Part shown: positions 44,867 to 55,500 of the stretch, in pieces
Position numbering within the stretch: the first letter of the stretch is position 1
Layout: the number at the start of each line of letters is the position of its first letter
NCBI GenBank assembly: GCA_019055375.1
Contig: JAHQIW010006123.1
Location: forward strand, 1 to 64,000
DNA: 64,000 nt
Source: Parelaphostrongylus tenuis
Taxonomy: Eukaryota; Nematoda; Chromadorea; Rhabditida; Metastrongylidae
Direction: 5' to 3'
The notes under the pieces: generated by a model
What the model saw: the letters and a program-made list of their open reading frames with translations, nothing else
Databases searched by the model: none
What the model was told of the DNA's origin: nothing
Program-made: the position numbers and the translations under genes

Positions 44867-45297
44867 TGTTCAAGACATTGCAGACCTTCAGCACAGCCAT
44901 TGGAGAACAAATAAATCAACTAAGTTGTCTCGAAAAACAAAATGTTGTTTATAACATTACGGATATAAATGAATTATAAATTATAAAATGCGCAGTATAC
45001 ACAAATTATAAACACAGGGAGTTTTGCTGTTTTACAGATTTCTTTTAGGATGCTGGCAACTCCTCGCATTGATTTACTCTTACTGGGTTTGTGTCTATAT
45101 GAAAAATCTGTCATTTTCAGACGTGAGGTTTGAAGATTTTCCGTGATAGTCTCGTTGCCTCTGCTGTCTTCCACGAGAGCGATTGCGTACGCGTGCAATC
45201 CGTCTTTTGTAAACGTCTGCCTTTCTTATAATGTGTTATTCACATGAGTGCTCACGCAGATTGCTTAGATGGATTTTGTTAGTAAGCAAAACAAAGA

Positions 45298-45783
45298 AAA
45301 AACGAGATACCCATAGATGTAGAGCGATGTGCAAAACTTTCGCGTCAGGCGGGACTAGAACCCGCACCTCACTCTTTCCGGGAATGCGTGCTCTATCCGT
45401 TACACTACTGACGCCCATTTTACACATCGCTCTTTACACGCCACGGCGCATCTATCTATTAGCCGCCGGCCGTCAACGGCCTGGCCCGGGTAGTCGATCT
45501 CGACATTGAACCCAGTCACGCTGATAGATATTGGGTATTAGAGATCACACGAAATTCTTTTTATTTAACCGCTTCTATCGGTGATATGTTGTTACAACTA
45601 GATATCCAATGATTGTGTAAAATGGGCGTCAGTAATGTAACGGATAGAGCACGCATTCCCGGAAAGAGTGAGGTGCGGGTTCTAGTCCCGCCTGACGCGA
45701 AAGTTTTGCACATCGCTCTACATCAATGGGTATCTAGTTGTAACATCATAACACCGCTAGAAGCGGTTAAATAAAAAGAATCT
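45298..45783. repeat. SINE-C inverted pair with an intact tRNA-like fold
   Basis: The minus-strand unit (about 45310-45430) and the plus-strand unit (45615-45735) are reverse complements, and their tails (45553-45605 and 45735-45783) are complementary as well. The plus unit folds as a cloverleaf at 45626-45698: acceptor GCGTCAG/CTGACGC, T arm GCGGG-TTCTAGT-CCCGC, anticodon stem CATTC/GAGTG with a 7-base loop CCGGAAA. Residue 33 is C rather than U, which argues against a working tRNA. Confidence 0.75.
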
Positions 45784-47943
45784 CGAAAGAAAAAACAATT
45801 CTGATATCTTATAAAGTGGAGGTGCTAAAGTTGTATAGCCTTTGTATTGCCTATTTTGAAGATGAAATTCATTGTAAGTTAGTTCAATATCTCTAAACAC
45901 TCTACCGATTCATCTATTTTGAAAGAGTTATAAAAGCTCCGCCTAAGTCAGGTCTAAAGAATTAGTGCTCTTGTACTGCATCACCTAATGCATACTCTTA
46001 TAGTCGCCTACCTTGTTCTGTAGAGAGTACCATATCTAATGATTGCTTACTTCGCAATATCTATCAAATCATTTATTCTTAGAGTACTTTACGAGATGGA
46101 AATTTGCCATCAATGATTCAGTACCTGATAGTTGTGTGAAATTTGTAATACTCCTCGATTTTTTCTCCATAGTGCTAAGTTACTTCGACGAATGTATACA
46201 ATAATCTGGAATTCTTGATCAGTAAAAATTAGATAGAAAACAAACAAGAATAAATATCTACCGTATTATTTATATTACTAGCATCAAAGGTTAATGAATA
46301 ATAGAAAATTTATCGATTTTCTTACCGTAGTAGAAGCAAGATAGATTGGAAAAAACGAGAGGCAAGCACTTATCGACGACAGCTTAGTAAATTGTGGTAG
46401 ATATATGATGAGATAGGAGAATAACCACTAAAATAATTATAATAACTCTGAAGACTATTTAATCAGACAACACCGTTCTAATCATAAACATGCGAGATTT
46501 CAGCACTCAAAAAGTGCTGCTGTAGTTTTTTTTTGGCTTCTGATTGGGTTCGTACCTATAGTTGTTATAATATCTTTCTCTTCATAATATTCACAAGAAG
46601 TTCAGTGAAACGAAGAACAAAAACAAACCATGCAGATTATCATAATCAACAACAGTATAACATTTCTTTCTTTCTCATACGTCTTCGACCTTATTACAGC
46701 TAACAGTCGTTCGAAAGCCAATAAAAGTGGATGAAAGCCAACTGAAAATCTTGATTTATACACACGTAAAACTTCGATGAAATATTTTATTGTTCTTGGG
46801 CCAGTGTTAACATTCATATTTCTATATGTAATGGCTATTTGAGTGGATTACGTAAAGCCTGACAGTGACTCGGGTATATTTCTCGAGGTCAAATCGAAAT
46901 TGAGACAGGTGGGCTCATTCTTTCCAAATGGACGCTCAAAGTGTACAGACTTCCATTGGAGTTAACTAAAAGCGCTCTAAGTCGGTTATTCAGGACTATG
47001 AAAAATCGACTCCATTAGCATTCAATACGTTCATAATGAAAACAGCTCTCCCAAGCATCAGACGAACCCAAATGCAAGTGGTTTGGACATACTCGGGGAT
47101 GGTGGATGTGATGAAAGGAGTCGAATGTTGGAAGTGCGAGGTCCGCACATCAAAAGTGAATGAATGTTTTATAGATGTGTATGAAAACGATATCGAATCA
47201 AACCTATCCATCAATTTTTTCAAATCACGCTCAAAAAATTATTATAGTCTGATTAGAGCGTTATAAGCCTACCATGAGAGCTGATATGGCACTTCCAATG
47301 TTAGAGGTATATTCGACTTTCTCGCATTCCTCATTAGTAGCACATGGCATTCGGCTACTTGTTACCTACGCAGTCGCCAATTAATCACTGTGTGAAAACG
47401 TCACGTTGAGTGGTCTTTTCACTTGACGTGAAGGGTAACCTTTTAGTCGTTGATTGTTAATAATAATAGGGGACGAGTAGGCGAATGATACTGACGAGGT
47501 TTGCGAGAAAGCAGAATAGTGCGTCTAGCTTTTGAAGTGCCATACGGCGATTGATGAAAGCTTGAAAACATTTCCCATCAGAAATCCAATTAGTTCGGAA
47601 AAAACAATCACAATGAGCAACAGAAAGGTCTCAAACCTGCGTACACTGCTCCAATCCGAAGCGATGCTAGTGACATTTTAACGTCAGGAAGCAGTAGTTC
47701 TACCGGAGTATAGAGTTCTTGAACAGCTGAGATCGTTCTTATCACAGATGCAATCAAGCAAGAAATCAGAAAACTGTTGATGACTATCATCAAATTCGTG
47801 TGTATTGATCGTATTTTCGAGAATATGATTACGAATATAATAGCAAAAAGCATTCCTTGCACTTGTACCACGATTTCAATACATCGAAATACGACATTAA
47901 CGGTGTTTATCGTCGACATCGGCAATGAGCGAAGGAATTCCAT

Positions 47944-50640
47944 CTAGTCTAAAAAGAAAAACTGATACCAAAAGACCGTTCACTTTGCTGATGCGCAATT
48001 CACTTTTCAACTGCAATGTACGATGTAGAGTACAACGACAAGAGTAATGCGATAGGAGCAAAGCATAAAAAATGAGGCGTTTTCGAATCTACGATTACTA
48101 TTCCTGGGGACCACGTGTTATCCACTACGCATCGCGGTCCTGGGTCTCCCTCTTGCTCAGGCGTATTCGGCCCAATAAGAGGCTGCTAGCAGTCAGCCAC
48201 TTAACAGGTTGACTTAGAGCCATAAATCGGCACAAATCCCGTTTAGCTTGAAGCCGTGGTTAAACTCACAATCCTTATCTTCATTTTTTATTTTAACGGC
48301 AGGCATACGGTTGAAATATAATCACAAGAGTGCTGAGATACGAGCGTTACTTGTAACCAGAAGTGGTTTGAAATAACCAGATTAAAGAGACAAAAAAAAA
48401 CGGCTGAGCGAAAGACAGAACGAGAACTTTATGGTAAAGTGGATACAATGCAACCCTTTAAAATTGGTAGTCGTCAGTTCAAAGCTACCTCAATTAGCTT
48501 GGCTCTAATTCCATGTTATATCGAGCGAAGAGACAAGTCAAGACTTAGGAGGAAGTTTCAACACATGACGATTATAATGACTGATTATAACATGGCAAAC
48601 ATTATAATGACTGGCTATAAGATGATTATAATTGAAGTAGTAATGGTGAAGAATTATGAGGACGAATGAAAAATTGTAGAAAAGCTAACTGCTAAAAAGT
48701 TACTGAATTCGTGGAATTCTAAATGACGTTGATACAATAGCTTTATTGAGCTATCATTGAATACTCGGGCATTAATTGCCTCACATCTTTAGCTAAAACA
48801 GGTAGAAATTATTTTTGGCAAAGCACATAACTGTATCAAGAATAAGTACTCTGAAGCATTTATTGATCAACCACGGGAATGATCAATTTCATTTCACTCT
48901 TTACGAGTAGGTATGCGTTTATAAGAAGATTTATTCAGCACAAAAAGGCATGCTTCTATTACTTGACATTCTGTGTCACTTTTTATCATAGCCGCTCTGA
49001 GATGTATCAAACTGATTGCTCTATTTAGTCTGTCAGAAGATGGCCATACCATTCCAAGGGTACCGAAAATCAACTATCAAAAATGCTTATTACCTCATCT
49101 CATGCTTTTCAAACACAAGATTTGCGCTTGTAGGAAACATGTTTCGTACAATCACTAACTGATGCACTGAAACAAAGTAGATGAAAAAGGTTTCGAACTC
49201 GGCACGGAATGTAGAAACCTCAAACGGCTACGAAATGGTGGGCGTTACTCTGGTAGGTAGAAAAAATTGACGCCCTCAAATAATAAATTGGATTTATACT
49301 CACTCTGCTTTTTTGGCAATAAACGATAGTTTTTTATTTCGTTTTTTAATGGTTTCAAGGAATGTGAGCGAAAGAACACTGAATCATTTTTTTTCTATCG
49401 TTCTAATGGTAAGAATGATATGAATACTATAATCTAATATACCTAATTACAGTCCAGAGAACAGTTACGTTACTGCAATTACGTTACTTTCGCGACTTAC
49501 AGAGAATCTAGCGCCATTCTAGTACCCGCACATCCCATACAGCAATTATGATTTACCATGGCAATTAGAAAGAACTGATAGTTGAATGTTAACCTGTTCA
49601 CCCGTCAAACAGAGCTGCTCAAAGTGTGATTGTTGTGAACCATTAGGTGCACAAAAAGCTGCCTCCGCTGTCACATTTCGTACTTGGATATCTATTGGCT
49701 AGTGATCCATTAATTATGCATAGTGTGGTAACATCTCTGATACCCACCGAACTCCACACGTACAGTATAGCGAACGCGTGGTAATTGGGCCACGACAACT
49801 ACACACTGTAGAGAACGTACGGTGTGCTTTGGATTGAAAAAGGGCTGGTTTAAAGAATTGATAGCAGAGATTGGAATATTACCAAGCACTCTGATACGAC
49901 AATCAATTAGTATCCGCCTATATGATCGTCTGTCCACAGCAATAATTGTATAATTTGTCTTAACGGTGGAGACGAGGGTTCGAGTGAGTTTGTCTAGTGT
50001 GTATTTAATTTTTTGTGAAGAGGGTTTGGGTTGATACGTGGAAGAAACTAGTATACTACTCTGTGCCTATATATAAAAGCATTTATTGGGGCAACTTAGA
50101 GTTCCAGAAAACACTCCACTCTACACGCACAACATAGGGTACGTCGCAGTTTTGAAGTAAATGTCACTATCCTCGTAAAAAAATCCAAACACTAAGTTAG
50201 AAACGTCTTGAAGCGCTTTTGACAAATTCAATTTCCAAAATGAGCCGCCACAACAAGTGTTTTGTGATCACGCCTAGTCTCAGGTCACATTTCAGCTCGG
50301 GTTTTTTTGAAAAGTGCTCAATTTTTGTCGAAATAAGATTTTGTGAGGTTGGTTTCCATTAAGGCTTCATTATTAACTGAAGGATTTATATAGAATCAAA
50401 TGGTGAATGAAGAAGTTGCCTATTATGCGAACGAAAATTCGCGTGATGTTTTGTTCTGTTATGGTTATGAAAAAGTTTGATGAGTAGACTGCATGTCAAT
50501 ATCACTCTTGGAGGGGTAAATAAGGTGAAACCGTCAAAACATCAGCCAATATTGTACTAAATAAAATAGCCCTTGATAGTCTCCTGTTTGATTGCTAACT
50601 AAACTATAAACTAAACAGCCAAAAACTATATACGAATATA
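47944..50640. other. No gene recognised
   Basis: Upstream of the minus-strand receptor. Short tandem echoes occur at 48575-48635 (ATTATAATGACTG repeated). A 75-codon minus-strand frame at 49710-49937 has no recognisable domain. Nothing else supportable. Confidence 0.4.
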
Positions 50641-50765
50641 TTTCATTTCATTACAATAATATTATCTTATATACAATATTACATTATATATTAAAGTGCT
50701 ACTATATATTGTGGTTATAAATAAATAAATAATAAATATATATATATCTCTAGAAAATTTTGTAT

Positions 50766-50797
<32 letters not shown>

Positions 50798-50800
50798 TGC
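50640..50800. repeat. TA-rich microsatellite
   Basis: ATATTA and TATATA runs, adjoining the 5' end of RTE-alpha copy 3. Confidence 0.75.
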
Positions 50801-50805
50801 ATATG

Positions 50806-51504
50806 CGGATGGGTTTCTAATGCCCCATTCACGCTCAACGGAACGACAATTTCCGAATGCCCCAGTTACATCTATCTAGGTCGTGAAATCAACATGATGA
50901 ACGACAGACCGCAGAGTTGAGCAGGAGGAAACGAGCGGCTTCAGGAACGTTTAAGAGCATCGAAGATGTAGTGAAGAGGACAAAGAACATCCGACTCCGT
51001 GCCCACCTTTTCGACTCGACAATTATCCCTGCCCTAACGTATGCAGCAGAAACCTGGTCGCTACGTAAGCAGGATGAAAGATCACTTGCCGTTATCGAAC
51101 GCGCAGTCGAAAGGTCGATGCTAGGAGTATCTCGTATTTCGCAAATGAGACAAAGGATCCGAACTTCCGACCTACGTCAACGATCGAAAATCAGAGACGC
51201 CGTTTCACACGCCAGGATATCGAAAATAAGGTGGGCCGGACACGCGATGCGCTTCAACGACAACCGATGGACGAGAGCCGTTACCGACTGGATTCCTCGG
51301 GACGTCAAGCGCTCTAAAGGAAGACCACTGACCCGTTGGTCCGATTTCTTCACGAAAGCGATGGAAGAAAGATATGATGCTCAGCGAATTCCTAGAGCAA
51401 GGAGGACCCACTGGGCTACTCTTGCACGCGATAGGGAAAAATGGAAGAGTTGCTGGTACCCGCTCGAGTCACTCGACGATCAGCGGGACGACAGGTGATA
51501 CAGG
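50806..51504 (+). mobile_element. RTE-alpha 3' fragment copy 3, longest
   Basis: Opens with LNGTTISECPSYIYLG, the standard segment after the RT core, then frameshifts near 50905 before RRKRAASGTFKSIEDVVKRT. The frame 50917-51498 stays open for 193 codons through PALTYAAETWSLRKQDERSL, ISKIRWAGHAMRFNDNRW and HWATLARDREKWKSCW to a TGA after DDQRDDR. The RT catalytic core is missing, so this is a dead 5'-truncated insertion, though the least decayed of the three. It is followed by a TGAT-rich then TA-rich tail. Confidence 0.9.
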
Positions 51505-51549
51505 TGATGTGATTATATATACATCAATATATATATATGTGATTATATA

Positions 51550-52180
51550 TTATATATTTCCAGAAAAAAGAATGCTTAAAGCCTAAGCAAGGTTGGTGCG
51601 CTAGGGCCATACACCGGTGTTTCGGAGGTCTCCCCCACTTCGTCAGTAACCCGCGCCCCACTTTAAGCCCTGCATTGTGGCAAGGAGGGAAGCGTATATA
51701 GTGATGGCATAGTGTACAATGACACTGGTCCATCACCACTTCTCAGATTCCGGCTGGCAGAACAAAATAGATCCATGGCATCGATTGTTTTCAAAGCCTC
51801 GCAATAAACATTCGGAATATTACCAGAAAAAAGAATGCTTTAAGCCTAAGCGAGGTTGGTGCGCTAGGACCATACACCGGTGTTTCGGAGGTCTCGCCCT
51901 CTTCTCAGTGACGCCGGCATAGTGTACAATGATACTGGTCCATCACCACTTCTCGGTCGATGGATCTATGTTCCATCACCACATACTCCTCCCTCCTTGC
52001 TACAATATAGGGCTTAATATGGGCGTGGGTCACTGACGAGGAGGGCAAGACATCCGAAACACCGGTGTATGGCTGTGGCGTACCAACCTCGCTTAGGCTA
52101 TAAGCATTCTTTTTTCCGGAATAATTTTGAATGCCTATTGCGAGGTTTTGAAAGCAGTTGATGCCATGGATCAATATATA
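51550..52180. repeat. Foldback element (family F) with an extra direct copy
   Basis: 51770-51920 and 52025-52175 are inverted copies (GCGAGGTTGGTGCGCTAGGA and CCATACACCGGTGTTTCGG against CCGAAACACCGGTGTATGG and CCAACCTCGCTTAGG), separated by about 105 bases. A third copy in direct orientation lies at 51560-51745, sharing GTGTACAATGAYACTGGTCC. No coding capacity. Confidence 0.8.
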
Positions 52181-52189
52181 GTACATATT

Positions 52190-53490
52190 ACATTATATTA
52201 TCTTATTTTGAATATTACTGAACTATTACACATAATAATATATTATAGACATCCAAAAGGTGATAATGTGATATGATGTATACTTGTTCAAAAATCCTAC
52301 ATTTTGAGAGATCAAGGCTAAAGAGAAGGGGGAGTTTTTGAATATCACAAATGATTTGACGCTTTAACCCAGATAATTCTATAGTGTGAGTTAAGTTCAT
52401 TAATCACAGTGTGTGAGAACACAATGTCGATCTTTCTCATATAAATAAATGAGAAGGGCACTTCATTTGATAATTGGACACTTTAATTAATTTCTGCGTT
52501 GGAATCTTGCTGGATAGAGGGAATAATGATTGAGTCATGAGTCATGAGTCATGAATGAGGCATAATTATGCCTAAATTCCGAGAAAGGCCAATTCGCAGA
52601 AACATCATCCATAGATTTTGAAAACGATATACCAACCTCGTGCAAGTTTGAAAAACAAGTAGGCTTCGTCGGACAATTCATATCTCATTCTGTGTAAGAT
52701 TTATTAGTTTGACATATGTAGAAATGGGTCGGCAGGTGTTAAACATGGCAAGCTATTACGCATATTTAGCTCATTAGCTGAAGTCACGTGCATTTGTGAT
52801 TGCGACTATTTAACTCAATCAGAATGCTTATTACGCATTTTCTTTGAGCCACACCAAGATCTTTGACCTAATAAGATTTCAAGGCATCAAAGTGAATTCA
52901 ACATTGAGAGAATTCTGAATATTAAACAATTGATTGAACACGCTGGTTTCTAAATGGTGCATGAACGCGACATTTGAGCCTTCATTTTCTATCGATTTGG
53001 ATTGAAAAAAAGGTTCAAATAGAGAGTAGTTTTCAGCAGTTCATATATATATTAATAGTTGTATTTGATAGCCTTGGATATCTAATGACTAAAAGCTAAA
53101 TGTAGGGAACAATTCCGAGGCATAAACATTGTCCTTCACATCAACTAATTTCTTATGAAGCAACGTGAACGACGTAGGAAATAGGAGAGAGCAGAGTGGC
53201 CAGTGGGAGCTCAAAGAACACTGCAAATACTCCGCAATACTAGTTAAATTTTACAAAGCAAGTACTTTATTACTGATCTGGTGACTGTAGTAAACTGTAT
53301 CTCACTAGTGCTTTGTCCACTTGCCACGTAAAATGGCGTGGGGGATTGATTAGGATAACAATGTCGAGTACTGTAAATGAAGCACTATTAACGATTTGAA
53401 ACTCTGACGACCATTTAATTCCTGTAAGTTCATATTATGCAGAAACTAAAGTCATTTTCAACTTCAAAGCAAAAATCTCCGGAAATTCAG
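52190..53490. other. No gene recognised
   Basis: AT-rich. A small tandem GAGTCAT repeat occurs at 52532-52555. Nothing else supportable. Confidence 0.4.
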
Positions 53491-53496
53491 TTAGAA

Positions 53497-53800
53497 AAAA
53501 GAAGCTTTCGGCGTCGACCATAAGGAATGCACTATTCATTCGTCTTCAATTTTTGAATTTCAAAATTCAATTCAATTTATAGCTTCATCTATAGTGATGG
53601 AATGCATATCCAACCTTCACAATGACTCGCGATGGGCTGCCGATATATCAAGTCAATGCTACTTATCCTCTCAGACAAGTATGGAACCAATTTACCGACC
53701 CTGTGGGAATGGAAGGTTTGGCGAACCACGAGTGCGACACCGAACCAACGACTTTTTTAGCGACGCAGAGCACCTATAACCACTGCACCACATAGGTTCT
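53497..53800 (-). repeat. SINE-A copy 11
   Basis: Tail GAAGCTTTCGGCGTCGACC at the left, reversed head CACTGCACCACATAGG at the right. The 61-codon ORF inside is part of the repeat. Confidence 0.7.
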
Positions 53801-53895
53801 TGTGTATTTCATTAGTTACTGCAAAAAACCATCTGGCATCTGCAATTCTTTACACTCGAAATGAAAGTTCTCGTGCTTTAGAATGATAAAAATGA

Positions 53896-54145
53896 TTACG
53901 CGCAACCAGTTGGCCAGAGGTACTCTGCAAGCGAACGGTCGCTGATTCGATATCGTGTTTCGACACATCAAACCCGTTATCCCTCAGAGGTTGGCAAATT
54001 GATACCAGCCTTGTCTCGGATGATGACAGTCACCCTCATTATGAAACTCAAATGTAAGTTCAACCGCCCCTAACAATGTTTGATGAATTAAGTGCATCGT
54101 TCATCCCTCAGGGGTTTATTACGTCTACAGCATTTCCTTTTTTAA
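53896..54145 (+). repeat. SINE-A copy 12, divergent
   Basis: Shows CAACCAGTTGGCCAGAGG, B box-like GCTGATTCGATATCG and a tail near CATCCCTCAGGGGTTTATTA. It lies tail-to-tail range from copy 11 in opposite orientation. Confidence 0.5.
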
Positions 54146-54299
54146 CTCCAATTGAGAAAATGTCGCATATTTATCGAAAAACTAACCCCGTCGCTAAGGG
54201 AGTTAATTGAGCACAGTGATAATCTAAGTAGCGCACATTAAGTGCCCCATAAATTTCTTCACATTTCAACACTATCATTACCTTAATTGTTATTAGTTT

Positions 54300-54700
54300 G
54301 GAGAAATCACTTGATAAGTACTATAATCGTCATCAGAATCAACGAAATGCAAGCATTTGCTGATCGAAGTTTCGATGCGTTCCGTCCAAAAAGAATGAAG
54401 TATGACCACAAAAAAGTCGCTGAGATCATTTTTGAGATGATTGTATTTGATATTTTTATCTCCCACAGATGCCGCTTCAGAGCGCTGAAGAGATGACAGT
54501 CCAATGGAGCAATATCAGGGTTATACGTTGGATGCTGTTATATAGCCTAGCGCAGTTTCTCCGAAGTGTGACAAGTCGACTTGAATGTGAGGTAATCGGT
54601 TGATACATGAGGTATCTCTCGAGACATCACTTTGTGGTGGTCCATTTCATTTAGATCGTGAGCAGTGGTGTTATGGCCGTATCCAAGTGTCTGCCCAAGC
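54300..54700 (-). mobile_element. Mariner transposase remnant, C-terminal part
   Basis: The minus strand shows YNPDIAPLDCHLFSALKRHL, closely following the mariner pattern of a PDIAPSDYHLF block, then a basic helical stretch ending near 54310. Upstream frames are broken. No intact terminal repeats found. Confidence 0.65.
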
Positions 54701-55264
54701 TACCAGAACATTCTCAAACATGCCATAAGCGTTTGGAAATAATCTGATTTGAAATAGAAAAAAAACTGAATAGTGCGAAAGAATGTATGGGGCAACGTTA
54801 CAGATCATCTATTTTTATCATCTATTGATGCGGCTAATATGTCAACATGATCCGTTATTCTGCTATCAGGTTACCGTAATCGTCGCTTAAACTATGAAAA
54901 AATACTGCTTAGCATATTTCATTCAGTGTGTTTTGTGCAGCTGAATGACAATACTGACTGTTTCTCACAAAATTTAGGCCTTAAAATTTCAAAACGCCAA
55001 CCAAAATTTAGACATTTCACTTTTGAAAAATCTAACTTGGACGCATCGTAAACAACTTGAAAGATTACTGAGGTGTGAGGTTATAAAATAGTTCATCAAG
55101 TGACACATCACAAATTTCATCGCAGCAAATTCGACTTTGAAGAATGAGGGAGGCCACGAACGCGCTTCCGCCATTGGTGGCGATGAATTGAAAGTTTCTC
55201 TAAAATATATGGCCCTTCTGTGACTTCTACTTAGACTCAAAGTGAATAGCAAAACAGAAATCTG

Positions 55265-55500
55265 ATATGCCCAGTGATATAGAGAGAGCGTGCTCTAACC
55301 CACTGCACTACTGACGCCCGTTTTGCTATCACTCTTTCTACGCTACAGCATATCTATCTCAGCAACCAGCAGGCAACGGTTTGTCCCACGTGGTCGGTAT
55401 CAACACTGAACCCAGTCAAACTGACAGATAATGCGTACTGGATGATCGAATTAAAATCTTTTATTTGACCGCTTTTAGCAATGGTATAATGCTACAGATA
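55265..55500 (-). repeat. SINE-C copy with long tail
   Basis: GTGCTCTAACCCACTGCACT and TGACGCCCGTTTTGCTATCA match the reversed head; the following GAACCCAGTCAAACTGACAG and TTTATTTGACCGCTTTTAGC match 45500-45570. Confidence 0.65.

Larger units (their letters stand above)
42281..47943 (-). pseudogene. Sre-like seven-transmembrane chemoreceptor, minus-strand copy (damaged)
   Basis: Paralogue of 20507-26568 with the same exon order: 47637-47943, 46556-46741, 46326-46427, 42677-42783, 42281-42449. Donor and acceptor positions and phases match, and exons 3 and 4 are the same lengths (102 and 107 nt). The start ATG at 47943 is in frame here (MEFLRSLPMST). Exon 2 opens VGFHPLLLAFERLLAV, but a 4-nt difference near 46615 shifts the frame and brings a TGA, so the normal protein is broken. 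Exon 3 and the last two exons are open. The last exon ends near a GTATAT donor, so a further short exon may exist beyond 42281. A conserved noncoding or exonic block lies near 46010-46140. SINE-A, SINE-B and SINE-C copies lie in the large intron. Confidence 0.7.

Noticed and set aside
45626..45698. Possible functional tRNA gene
   Set aside because: The fold is good but position 33 is C, an inverted copy lies next to it, and relatives with shared non-tRNA tails occur at 16.8, 34.8 and 55.3 kb, so a SINE is likelier. A covariance scan would decide.
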